Assembly (NCBI GenBank): GCA_907163375.1
Contig: CAJQUW010007533.1
Span: forward strand, 320,001-384,000
DNA length: 64,000 nucleotides
Source: Prostheceraeus crozeri
Taxonomy: Eukaryota > Platyhelminthes > Polycladida > Euryleptidae
Reading direction: 5' to 3'
The notes under the pieces are model-generated. The model made no database searches. It had not been told where the DNA came from and worked only from the letters and a program-made list of their open reading frames with translations. Of the stretch, positions 11,778 to 20,101 are shown piece by piece; positions within the stretch are counted from its first letter, which is position 1, and every line of letters begins with the position of its first letter. The position numbers and the translations under genes are program-made.

Positions 11778-12335
11778 CAATTTTTTATTATTTCTTTACC
11801 CTACTATTTTTCTTTTTAGTAGTATGCTTGCTTTGCCCTTTTGACCTTTGACGTTCAGTATCTATCTTTAATGATTTATTGATTTTAGTGTAAATTCTGT
11901 TTGCGATCTTCTTTACTTGCCATCACTTTATGTGCATGATTAAGGCGGATAGCCGAAAGCTCGCACAAATCAAATAAAGCGTCTAGTGCCCGTAGAAATT
12001 TGCCTCTTTTTGGTTATATTTAACACTTGAATCCGGGCACGTGGAGAACCATCTCATTATCAACATAAACATTGTTGTTTTATGTATCGCATGAGATTGT
12101 TTTTTCCTTGTGAATATGTGTCCACATCTGTACATTCCCCATGTGATGACTTTTCCACTGAAAGACATTTTTCCTATCCCTGTATATTTCCACCCTTCAC
12201 GAAGTAAAAAGACTTTTTGTATATAGCAATGTTTATTGAAGTGCGCTCATGTATATATTTCAGTGGATGTTGTATAAAGTCTATTGCTTCACATTCATGT
12301 ACATATTTCAATAAATGTTGTATAAAGACTTCACT

Positions 12336-13881
12336 TTGTTTTCCGAAACACTAACGTTATGAGGGATTTAGTATCTTTCACGTGGATGCACTCTTGTAAA
12401 CCATTGGTAATTTTGATAGCAATAGAGGGTATAGTTTGTTTGACGACGGGATGATAGAAAATAGATTCAAACATCTTCTCGACTATTCCATATGAAGCGT
12501 CTTTATCATGAATGAAATCGCGTAAAATGTATTCTTATTTTTCACCAACAGAAATAGGTAGAATCAAATCACTTTGAATGTAAAGGTGCTGTTCATGTTT
12601 ATCAAGTGTCATTGGTGTTTCTATACCAATCGTATGCGCAGCAGCAAACACTGTTTGTAGCATTGAAAAACCAAAGAGTTTTTTCAAATTTTTACTCAAT
12701 TGACATTGAATGTCATCACCCAGTCTCAGAACAACGCGTTGATTTTCAATTGAAAACGAAATGTGGTGTGTCTTTACATCATATTTACTTTTCATCACAT
12801 GCTTCAACTTCTGTTGTATATAAGGATTTACTACATGAATGAAGCTTTCAACTGTATGATATAGACGCGGCATTATATTGATAGCAACTTTAGATTCTTC
12901 ATAAGACTGGTAAATTTTCTTGATGCGATCGCCATAGATGTCCACCCACCATTCATCATTAACTGAATCAGCTTTAGTGTGATATTCATGAGAACCATAC
13001 ACCACACCGCTTCCAACAATAGGTGTATAATGTCTTACAAAATGACGCAAGGTTGGAGAGAAATAAACTGTAAGTTTGTCATTATATTTCTGAATAACCA
13101 ACTTATTTTTGTCCGCCATAATTTTTTCTCCATACTTCTTACCCACAGTCTCATTCCATCGTTTTACTAACTCAATAAGTGATAAAGGTTGAACACCACG
13201 CTTTTTCAAAATGATGCGTTCTTCGCATTCTACAACATCTTCATCAAATATTTTAAATCTATAATGAAATTTGTTGATTCGATTTGAATAAACTTTTTTA
13301 ACATTTGCAGTAGCAATTGATGTTAGATGTAGTCCATGACCAAAACCAAGATGTGGATAGAATTCACTATCCAACCTCAGCGTAAGACCTTTAGTAAAAG
13401 AATGAAAGCGGAGGAACTGTCTCCCACTCCAATGATAGATAGTAAACTCATAAGCTTTCTGATTTTTATTCTTCATGATGGAAGTATTACCACTGTTGAA
13501 TACCTTAATAATTTTCTCATTCCCAAATGGTTCATAAGAATCTGATTTTATCTGAATCCATTCATAGTTCCACTTTCCATCTGATGTTAAATTGTATGGG
13601 AACTGAAATGCATTATTCACCGTTATTCCATCATGGGTGCGAGGAGTCAATATCATTTCTTCCAAATCATTCACATTCTGAATATTGCTATCATAGCAAA
13701 TACTAGAAACGCTAACCTCCCATTCACCTTCTAAATGCAGTGGCCGATTTAATTCTACTCGATAGTCTGATGGTTTATTTTTGGGAAATTTATTCATAGA
13801 AGCATTACTGGGCAAGTAGATTAGAAACGAGTCCTTATTTTCACTTTCCATATTATTCACATTGGAAAAATATATTAGCAT
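12336..13881 (-). CDS. Penton/minor capsid-type protein (LPSN family)
   Basis: The N-terminus carries a hallmark of Polinton minor-capsid-like proteins: FLIYLPSNASMNKFPKN, then PLHLEGEWEVSVSSI. It is followed by all-beta sequence and repeated 'SPTLRHFV/YGSHEY' elements, and ends in a region resembling the C-terminal VGD/LHFR part of the same family. The expected role is a structural capsid component, probably penton-like. It is first in a tight run of minus-strand genes and is spaced 9 bp from the next. The locus is broken, with about one interruption. The penton role is inferred from family memory. Confidence 0.75.
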
Positions 13882-13890
13882 ACGTTTGCA

Positions 13891-14706
13891 TTAACTCTTC
13901 ATTCGGAAATGGAGTGTGATACTTGTCACAGCATCTTTATGAAAAGGAATCAACGCACCAGCATCGTCATAAATGGCAATATCAATTTGTGGGATGTAGT
14001 TTGATTTCAGCTTTGTATAATGCACTTTCTTGAAAGTATGCTCAGATAAAATACTGCAGCTTTTTGGCTGGTATGGTATCATTGCTAGCAATGGAGCTTC
14101 AACATCTCCCACACGTACATCTTCACCAATATTGGAATATATCTGAAAATAGTTAATACGACGCGATAGCGACATGTCTGCGCTAGCTTTGGTTACAGTA
14201 CCACTTTTAAAGATATTTTGATCAAAACCCAAAATGTCCATTAGAGTTTTATCCATAATTAGTTCAATACCTTTTCCACTTATAGTGAGAGACAAAGTAC
14301 CTTCTTTTTCAGAAAATGAAATATGTTGGTCATTAATCACTTCATTTAAATAATCTACAACCAATTTAACCGAAGTAATAATGCGAGGCATCAACACTCT
14401 TGTTTCATGTAAGATACCACCTAAAGGCTCTACACACTTTCTGTATAAAGATACGGTCCATTCTGTATCAAATTGATTTGACCTTTCACATGGTAAATGT
14501 TGCATATCAGATTTTCCATGAACAGCTGCAGAACGATGTCGTAAGAACTGATGAAAATCTTTTGAACAAACTAATACTAGATCATCATCATTTAATTTGC
14601 TTATTGCAATATGATTAGATGATTTAATATAAGTCAATGTTGCCACTTGTTTGCCATCAACTCGAAGGAGATAATTAAATTTCTTCAATAATGTTTCAGG
14701 AGTCAT
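13891..14706 (-). CDS. Penton/minor capsid-type protein, VGD/LHFR-type
   Basis: 271 residues. The C-terminal half has the conserved Polinton minor-capsid signature: a YFQIYSNIGEDVRVGD block, PLLAMIPY, a KVHYTKL-like segment, and a terminal 'DDAGALIPFHKDAVTSITLHF' type beta-rich end. The N-terminal half is unlike the usual LPSN start, which is found instead in the adjoining gene at 14716. Gene spacing on both sides is 9 bp. It looks like a structural protein of the particle vertex, from motif resemblance only. Confidence 0.7.
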   Translation of the reverse strand: MTPETLLKKFNYLLRVDGKQVATLTYIKSSNHIAISKLNDDDLVLVCSKDFHQFLRHRSAAVHGKSDMQHLPCERSNQFDTEWTVSLYRKCVEPLGGILHETRVLMPRIITSVKLVVDYLNEVINDQHISFSEKEGTLSLTISGKGIELIMDKTLMDILGFDQNIFKSGTVTKASADMSLSRRINYFQIYSNIGEDVRVGDVEAPLLAMIPYQPKSCSILSEHTFKKVHYTKLKSNYIPQIDIAIYDDAGALIPFHKDAVTSITLHFRMKS

Positions 14707-14715
14707 GTTTGTCTT

Positions 14716-15309
14716 TCATGGCTTAATCACAATCTTCTTCACCAACGTCTTCTCATTTCTTGGAATAAGATCTACATAATAAGCTTCCTCTCGATATATT
14801 AACTGTTTATGACCACTTATGTGGTAATTAACGTTAAAATTATCATAGCTTGTTAAGGCGCTAGCGAGGTAACCTAAATCATTTCTTAAACTTGGACTTA
14901 AACCAACAATCCAATCTTTCTCAACTACATGATGTACATAATTATAATCATCATTGTGCGGAGTAAATTGGACAATATGTTTACTCGCTTTATTCAAGAA
15001 ATCATATATAAACTTTTTACATGATAAGAGATCTTTCTTTGGCCACTGTGGAATGTATACTCGGCACCCCTTTTCACATTGATAAGCAGCTGTACGCCTC
15101 ATATTAATAGTCATCACCTCATGATCAAAAGTATAGACACAGTTGCTATAAACAAGTTGAGTGACACCCACTTCCCAATTTCCATTTAGCTGTTGTGCAT
15201 GATCAATGGGAGTAGAAAAGAGTGCGGCTCGATTACTAGTAAATCTCTTTGTAGCCGCATTGCTAAGCAAAATATGATAAAACGACATTTTTATATTGCT
15301 AATCTGCAA
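14716..15309 (-). CDS. Penton/minor capsid-type protein, LPSN-type N-terminal
   Basis: 197 residues beginning with a variant of the same capsid motif (ILLSNAATKRFTSNRAALF, then LNGNWEVGVTQLVYSN). Beta-rich sequence with IYREEAYYVDLIPRNEK follows. It starts back to back with the plus-strand PC4-like gene at 15312, with 2 bp between, so the two genes must share overlapping regulatory sequence. Its nearest relative in the window is the N-terminal part of 12336-13881. Confidence 0.65.
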   Translation of the reverse strand: MQISNIKMSFYHILLSNAATKRFTSNRAALFSTPIDHAQQLNGNWEVGVTQLVYSNCVYTFDHEVMTINMRRTAAYQCEKGCRVYIPQWPKKDLLSCKKFIYDFLNKASKHIVQFTPHNDDYNYVHHVVEKDWIVGLSPSLRNDLGYLASALTSYDNFNVNYHISGHKQLIYREEAYYVDLIPRNEKTLVKKIVIKP

Positions 15310-15311
15310 CT

Positions 15312-15680
15312 TTGCATAACATCATGAAGACTTGGATTTTGGACTCTCTACAATATATCAGAGTTGATCGTGATGGAAACGTACATTTCAAAAATTCTCA
15401 TGGTCATACATCAAGAGGAATTACATTAACATGGCGACAATTTGTCAACCTCAATGATATCATGAGGGATTTGGAATATTTTGAAACATTAAGATTCATC
15501 TCCTTGGGTGATCAAGTTTGGCTTCAACATTACAGAAATGAAATTCAAATCTACCATTCTCATTCCGCAAACTGTTTCTCATTTCGCAAATACAATTGGG
15601 AGAAGTATATAAGATACATACATCGCTCCATCATGACATTTATTCGTCGTGAGTTCATCGCCCTACTATGCAAATCTTAA
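15312..15680 (+). CDS. PC4-like (p15 transcription coactivator fold) protein, copy 1
   Basis: 122 residues and clearly paralogous to the start of the gene at 15703. The shared pattern is WxLDSLQxIxxDxDxNVxFKxSxG, then GITLTWRQFVNL, then DLEYFET, then a second half ending NWEKYIRYIHRSI. The first half resembles the PC4/p15 single-stranded DNA-binding fold, in which a strand pair is followed by the 'KGISLtxxQW' element. The start may be Met1 or Met5. The PC4 link is a pattern-level inference; an unrelated small DNA-binding fold is possible. Both paralogues sit just before a TBP-like gene on the same strand, which suggests a transcription role. Confidence 0.5.
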   Translation: MHNIMKTWILDSLQYIRVDRDGNVHFKNSHGHTSRGITLTWRQFVNLNDIMRDLEYFETLRFISLGDQVWLQHYRNEIQIYHSHSANCFSFRKYNWEKYIRYIHRSIMTFIRREFIALLCKS

Positions 15681-15702
15681 TCAGACATGACTACCACACA
15701 TC

Positions 15703-16030
15703 ATGAGTTGGAAATTAGATTCCCTACAACGTATTGAAACGGATCATGATCGAAACGTCTATTTCAAAGATTCAACTGGAAATGTGAGAAGAGAGTTTGC
15801 TTTATCTTATCGTCATTTTCAATCTCTACATCATATCATGAAGGACTTGAAATACTTCTATATGAAAAGACATTCACGTTTTGGAAATCGCATCTGGCTG
15901 CGCGTCAACAATCGGCGAATTCAACTCTATCATTCCCAACTTCATACTAACTTCACATTTCATCAAGGTAGTTGGGAAAAGTATAAAAGGAAGGTACATC
16001 GCTCAATTTACTCATTCTTTCATCATGAAG
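15703..16030 (+). CDS. PC4-like protein, copy 2
   Basis: Paralogue of copy 1, aligned over about 105 residues: LDSLQRIETDHDRNVYFKD, then FALSYRHFQSLHHIMKDLK, then IWLRVNNRRIQLYH, then GSWEKYKRKVHRSI. Conservation between the tandem copies shows selection on the fold. The coding sequence for the last conserved block contains TATAAAAGG at 15982, the likely TATA box for the downstream TBP-like gene. The frame stays open beyond 16030, but the sequence there no longer resembles copy 1. Confidence 0.5.
15982..16017 (+). promoter_or_regulatory. TATA/initiator pair inside PC4-like copy 2
   Basis: TATAAAAGG begins at 15982 and TCATTC at 16012 (30 bp), followed by an ATG at 16025. The spacing equals that at 2071, 5625 and 24294 (minus). 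A second TATATAAG at 15606, within copy 1, lies about 97 bp before the ATG of copy 2. Confidence 0.5.
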
Positions 16031-16569
16031 CGCCATCGCTACACCATCGTCAACATTCTCCGTCGCTTCAGACTCTACACCAAAATCGATCTCACAACAT
16101 TACACCAACAGCTTCCAAACAGCAAGTATTATCCGGGCCGTCCTCAAATGTTAGTGGTGAGGATGAACAATTCACGGAATCTTCAACTCTTCCCAAATGG
16201 GACTGTACAGATTCTCGGCGCCCTTTCTCATTCATCGGCGCAGTCAATGCGCTTAGAGCTACAAAGACTACTACGTCGGATATGGAAGAGGGAGAGGTGT
16301 GTGATGTCGAATCTGACTGTGGACAATATGGTGATCTCTACTCAATTGAGTACAGTCTATCATTTTTGAAGATTCGTACCAGCAGTTACAGTTTGTGTTA
16401 TGAACCCGAACTTTTTCCTGCAGCTCTCATTAGTTGTTGGTTACCTGTGCATGTTGCAATCTTTCATAATAGTAAAGTGATCATTACTGGACTAAAATCT
16501 CATGTACAAGCAAATATGATCCTAGACTATCTCATTGAGTATGTACGTACCCAGCGGATTGTAAAATAA
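16025..16569 (+). CDS. TATA-binding protein-like (TBP-like) gene carried by the Polinton
   Basis: Both lobes of a TBP are recognisable. First lobe: YTIVNI, then KIDLTTL, PNSKYYPGRP, MLVVRM, a NLQLFPNGTVQILGALS strand pair (TBP 'tALIFsSGKMVcTGAkS') and SSAQSMRLELQ. Linker: NLTVDNMV (TBP 'FKIQNMVGS'). Second lobe: YEPELFP (identical to TBP), then VAIFHNSKVIITGLKS (TBP 'IFVSGKVVLTGAKv'). TBP binds TATA boxes and nucleates transcription initiation. The locus is broken, about once. AATAAA lies at the end (16566). It is highly diverged from animal TBP, so recent host capture is unlikely. Polintons are not known to me to carry TBP. Confidence 0.8.
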
Positions 16570-16615
16570 AAAACAATTTTTCCAACATGATGTTTTTATT
16601 TCAAATCATGATAGA
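16562..16615. terminator. Convergent poly(A) signals
   Basis: AATAAA on the plus strand at the end of the TBP-like gene, and gaaataaaaac on the minus strand just after the protease stop. This is a compact tail-to-tail gene end. Confidence 0.55.
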
Positions 16616-17057
16616 ACTTACAAATCATTTTTTCATTAGAGGATGGATTACATGAAAAGTTTTGAATAACAGATGCAAATCGAGATACATGTAAACGTCT
16701 TAAGATGAAGTACAGTACAAAAGCACCACACGTTGATGAAAGTGGATGTTGTAGTATGCGTTCATTTCGCTGATATTGACGCGTATGTTTTCTCAACCAC
16801 TGCTGTGTTGGTATATTTGGAGGTTGAGCAAGAGAGTCAAATAGCTCACCACGTCGGTCTTCTCCAATAAAGATCGCTTTCCAATGCTCACCGCCTAAAT
16901 TCTGTGAATGAGTGTTTAGCACAATAAAGATGGGATAGTGATTTACTGCAGGTGGTAAGGTATCGAGTGAATAGACATTATCGAAAGCTTTCAACGTCGC
17001 TTCGTCTGCATTACGCTGCACTTTAGTCTTAATATCGTCAGCAGTCAACCAACTCAT
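16596..17057 (-). CDS. Adenain-like maturation cysteine protease (element 1)
   Basis: 153 residues. Catalytic landmarks of the adenovirus-protease family are in order: GEHWKAIFIG (His), a GELFDSLAQPP block (acidic residue) and PLSSTCGAFVLYF (Cys, preceded by the Q/S oxyanion region). It is expected to cleave capsid and core precursors at GG-type sites during assembly. It abuts the major capsid gene (1-bp overlap). Likely substrates nearby are the basic GG-containing proteins at 18337 and 21440. Confidence 0.9.
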   Translation of the reverse strand: MSWLTADDIKTKVQRNADEATLKAFDNVYSLDTLPPAVNHYPIFIVLNTHSQNLGGEHWKAIFIGEDRRGELFDSLAQPPNIPTQQWLRKHTRQYQRNERILQHPLSSTCGAFVLYFILRRLHVSRFASVIQNFSCNPSSNEKMICKFYHDLK

Positions 17058-18334
17058 TAACGATTATACTGAAGAATCACGTCACGATACTTTGTAATTT
17101 CAATATTTGAATCGAAGACTGCATAAATTAATACATTGATCGTCTCAGGTAGTGTTCTTTTGAACGTCAAATCCAAACGAATATTATGAGGCACGTTCGC
17201 TTGACGATAGGGTGCACTAATATCGCTGTCAGCAGTCAAATCAAATGCATAAATAGTATATCCACTCTTAAACTCTTTCATAGTCAGTCCGTTGGTGTCA
17301 TCCGTATTGTAAAAGCCAAAGACATCCATAAAATCAACATAACTGCGCATAAATTGATCCGAAGCAAAATCTGGTTTGTAGGGTGGACCAGGATGACTCA
17401 CACCATTTACACGTAAAGCAATTTCACTTAACTGATTGTGTTTAAAATTGAAAGGATTCTTCTTTATATTACCATTAAATGCATCATTTTCAACCATTGC
17501 CACCATGAGGAGCTTCGGTGCTTCCGATGGAAAGAGGCCATCTTTCATGAAACTCTTTTGATCTTTCGGAATTGTAAAGGTGAGAAGCTTTGTATGCTGA
17601 ACGGGGTAAATGGCATTTTGGCGGTTAAGGCCTTCAGCATGCCCTCTAATGACACTTGGATTCGGTACTACTCGACGAATGTAAAGTGCAATATCTTCCA
17701 CATGAATTCTAAAATTGTCAACTTTAGCAAATGCATTCAGCGCAAATTCAGGCTTATTCAATGTCAGCTTGAGTCGCATGCTGGTATTACACAGTAAAAA
17801 CTTTGACTGTCTAAAGAAGTCTAAATTCAGCGGACCATATAGCTGACATACTCTACTATCTTTAATCATAGCAGATCGCTTTACAAAGCCACTGTTTGTT
17901 TCAACATCAAATTTTCCTGCTTCATCTCTGTACCATCCCATGGCTTCCATATGACTTTTTTGTGCTGCTGGATGAAACTGTGATACATGATTGAAATATG
18001 ATTTATAGGGATAATCGCTTTGACCACCTTCCACATGCTGCTCTCCAATCGTTAGAGAAACATCACGAAGTAATGTAGTCAATGGTAAATTGTTCAGTCC
18101 AACTTTATGTGCATCGTCAATAGCAGTTCCATCTGCTTGCTGAATTCTAAACCTCAAATCAAGCATCGCATAACTCAAATCTATGTAGTCATCACTACCA
18201 CCAGGAATAACAAATTCAATGGGGCCAGCATTCTCAGCTGTTCGAGGATGATAATCTACAATACTTGAACTAAGAATATCTGTCTGTATGGCTTGTTGAT
18301 CGAACAAACAAAAACCGGAAGTTTTACACTCCAT
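17057..18334 (-). CDS. Double-jelly-roll major capsid protein (element 1)
   Basis: 425 residues, resembling the Polinton capsid proteins related to the F54H12.2-type annotations. It starts MECKTSGFCLFDQQAIQTDI, followed by IEFVIPGGSDDYIDL, a LRDVSLTIGEQHVEGG block and TLPETINVLIYAVFDS near the C-terminus. Two successive beta-rich halves fit the double-jelly-roll fold. It forms the trimeric capsid shell. It lies between the protease and a basic core-like protein, the standard order. The frame is open throughout and looks whole. Confidence 0.88.
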   Translation of the reverse strand: MECKTSGFCLFDQQAIQTDILSSSIVDYHPRTAENAGPIEFVIPGGSDDYIDLSYAMLDLRFRIQQADGTAIDDAHKVGLNNLPLTTLLRDVSLTIGEQHVEGGQSDYPYKSYFNHVSQFHPAAQKSHMEAMGWYRDEAGKFDVETNSGFVKRSAMIKDSRVCQLYGPLNLDFFRQSKFLLCNTSMRLKLTLNKPEFALNAFAKVDNFRIHVEDIALYIRRVVPNPSVIRGHAEGLNRQNAIYPVQHTKLLTFTIPKDQKSFMKDGLFPSEAPKLLMVAMVENDAFNGNIKKNPFNFKHNQLSEIALRVNGVSHPGPPYKPDFASDQFMRSYVDFMDVFGFYNTDDTNGLTMKEFKSGYTIYAFDLTADSDISAPYRQANVPHNIRLDLTFKRTLPETINVLIYAVFDSNIEITKYRDVILQYNR

Positions 18335-18336
18335 GA

Positions 18337-18792
18337 TTAGAAGTTATAGCAGCGTCGTCGTTTAGCGCCTGATGAATGATTAGAGCCTCTGCGACGTTTG
18401 CGTGAATGCCTTTTGACTGAAGATCGCACCTTACCAGCTCCGCGATGTTTCCTCCTTCCTTTTTTCATTCGTTTAGGTGATTTCTTTCCTTGAGTAACAC
18501 CAGCAATGGTCTGCTTCAATGTTTTTAAACCGCGTTCCTTCCCACGATTCAACAAACTGCTCTTAAAACTTCTACCTCTGGAAAGATCACTAGCAACATC
18601 ACCAGCAAAGCCAACGGCATTACTTAAAACATTTCGTTTTAAAGATCTACCGACATTGGATATGAGAGGTGCTACAACAGATTTCAGTGTACCAAGTATG
18701 CTACCTCCACGTTGGCGGCGAGCGCCGATGTAAATTTGTCCTCCGCCACTTACATAGGAGGGTCGTGAATAAAATGAGGCAGTTGGATTCAT
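18337..18792 (-). CDS. Basic core-like/pVI-like protein with Gly-Gly site
   Basis: 151 residues and strongly basic. The N-terminus YVSGGGQIYIGARRQRGGSI contains Gly-Gly motifs like adenain cleavage sites. An amphipathic helix follows (LGTLKSVVAPLISNVGRSL), and the last ~60 residues are almost all Lys/Arg/Ser/His. The design is that of adenovirus core or pVI/pX-like precursors that condense DNA or disrupt membranes after cleavage. It ends 3 bp upstream of the capsid gene. Its function is inferred from composition and context. Confidence 0.65.
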   Translation of the reverse strand: MNPTASFYSRPSYVSGGGQIYIGARRQRGGSILGTLKSVVAPLISNVGRSLKRNVLSNAVGFAGDVASDLSRGRSFKSSLLNRGKERGLKTLKQTIAGVTQGKKSPKRMKKGRRKHRGAGKVRSSVKRHSRKRRRGSNHSSGAKRRRCYNF

Positions 18793-18833
18793 AGCTCAAA
18801 CCCTAAACATTGTTAGTTACAACTTTGCATGAA

Positions 18834-20054
18834 TCACTGTCGATCACTTAGATGAAAGATGTCGGCACGACGCATCCAAGAGTTCATACTTGAAGGATAA
18901 CCAGTCCATTTAACAAGACACCATTCTTCACCTTGCCGTTTTTTACATCGAATGATTTTCTCTACCAAATATGTTTCACTTTCAGTGACTACCTCAATCT
19001 CATCGCGGTAAAAGCTACCCTCAATTTCTTCATTATCGTAATCTTTCAACTTGTAGGTGGTCGGAGAGTCTTTTTGATTAATCCTTGATACTGTAAATAC
19101 CTCCTCTGTCCAATTCGGGAGGTACCCTTTAGCAAAAACACTTTTCACTTTTGAGAAACGAACTTTATCGCCAATTTTCACATCACTTTTCACATGAGTG
19201 CGTTTACGTTGGAATGATTCGCGCACTTTATCTACATTGTCAGCATTTACATCTACTGGTCTGAGTCCAATAGAACGATGGATAGAGTGATTGTAGGCAT
19301 GGAGTGTATCTTGTAGAACCTTTGTCCAATTTTGTGTCAAGTTGGCAGTAAAATGTCGCCACAAGCGATTTTTTAATGTGCGATTAAAACGTTCAACGAG
19401 TGCAGCTTTATAAGCGCTCTTTACACTAAACAACTCAATGTCATGCCTCTCAAATAATCTTGTCACATGCTGATTTTCAAACTCTTTTCCTTGATCACTC
19501 TGAATTCTTTTTGGAATGCGACCTTCTCGAAAAATTGTTTGGAATGCTTTTGCTACTCCTTTCCCTTCTTTAGTTTTTAAAGGTTGAGCCCACGCATAAC
19601 GCGAGAAAATATCAATGACGGTTAAAATAAAATTATTGCCCGAGTTATGTTTTGAAATGGAGGCAACATCACACAAATCTGCTTGCCACTGTTCATCGAT
19701 GTCATGAACAATATAATGGCGGGTGCGGTACTTCTTTTTCGCTTGTTTGTGGAGTGTATAGGTAGCCTGACCCTTTAACCATCGTTTCACTTGTGATTGT
19801 GGAAGACCACTCGCTTTTGATAATTTCTTGATAGATGCAAATCCTGCCGGATGTTTTACATCATAATAGATTGACTTCAAACGTTCAGTCGATGACGGCT
19901 GACTCTTTTTCCTCCTTCTCATCTTTTTGTTTTCTTGCCTTTCTACATTTACAACAACTGCAGCATTTAGCTTTAGCGGTTTTGCGATCGTGTTCACATT
20001 GCTTAGGGGTTTCATTATGAGAGCTGGCGCAGCAAGTGCAAGTGACAACGACAT
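18834..20054 (-). CDS. Polinton integrase with C-terminal chromodomain
   Basis: Up to 406 residues, but the start is probably Met45 (about 19922, MRRRKKSQ...), because a Cys-rich gene overlaps the upstream part in another frame. Parts: N-terminal helix-turn-helix (LSKASGLPQSQVKRWLKG), then a retroviral-type catalytic core with D in EQWQADLCD, D in RIQSDQGKEFEN and E in AALVERFNRTLKN. An SH3-like DNA-binding region (IGDKVRFSKV) and a chromodomain (VEKIIRCKKRQG, then CLVKWTGYP) follow. It catalyses insertion of the linear element with a 6-bp duplication; the chromodomain may steer it to marked chromatin. It appears whole. Confidence 0.93.
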   Translation of the reverse strand: MSLSLALAAPALIMKPLSNVNTIAKPLKLNAAVVVNVERQENKKMRRRKKSQPSSTERLKSIYYDVKHPAGFASIKKLSKASGLPQSQVKRWLKGQATYTLHKQAKKKYRTRHYIVHDIDEQWQADLCDVASISKHNSGNNFILTVIDIFSRYAWAQPLKTKEGKGVAKAFQTIFREGRIPKRIQSDQGKEFENQHVTRLFERHDIELFSVKSAYKAALVERFNRTLKNRLWRHFTANLTQNWTKVLQDTLHAYNHSIHRSIGLRPVDVNADNVDKVRESFQRKRTHVKSDVKIGDKVRFSKVKSVFAKGYLPNWTEEVFTVSRINQKDSPTTYKLKDYDNEEIEGSFYRDEIEVVTESETYLVEKIIRCKKRQGEEWCLVKWTGYPSSMNSWMRRADIFHLSDRQ

Positions 20055-20100
20055 TCACCTCTGGCGGCTCATTACATGGCAAGCAACACATCTGCTTCAT
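19885..20100 (-). CDS. Small cysteine-rich protein overlapping the integrase start
   Basis: 71 residues, about 14 of them Cys, in paired CC/CxxC clusters (MKQMCCLPCNE, VVTCTCCASS, KCCSCCKCRKA) and a highly charged tail. The ATG follows the upstream stop at 20102 almost directly, as in the other tightly packed genes here. The likely integrase start at 19922 falls 37 bp inside its 3' end. Metal binding is plausible. No family is recognised, and a chance frame cannot be excluded. Confidence 0.5.
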   Translation of the reverse strand: MKQMCCLPCNEPPEVNVVVTCTCCASSHNETPKQCEHDRKTAKAKCCSCCKCRKARKQKDEKEEKESAVID

Positions 20101-20101
20101 A

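Larger units (their letters stand above)
9858..12063. mobile_element. Penelope-like element inverted dimer inserted in Polinton 1
   Basis: Two 5'-truncated Penelope-like copies lie head to head. Arm 9855-10928 and arm 10951-12024 are each 1,074 bp and look identical, separated by a 22-bp spacer. Each arm encodes the end of the reverse transcriptase and a GIY-YIG endonuclease. A 12-bp direct repeat, ataaacattgtt, is found at 9846-9857 and 12065-12076 and is a plausible target duplication, leaving a 40-bp tail on the right copy only. Inverted, truncated dimers are typical of this class. The site lies between the polymerase stop and the end of the opposing gene block, so no Polinton gene is cut. 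Confidence 0.85.
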
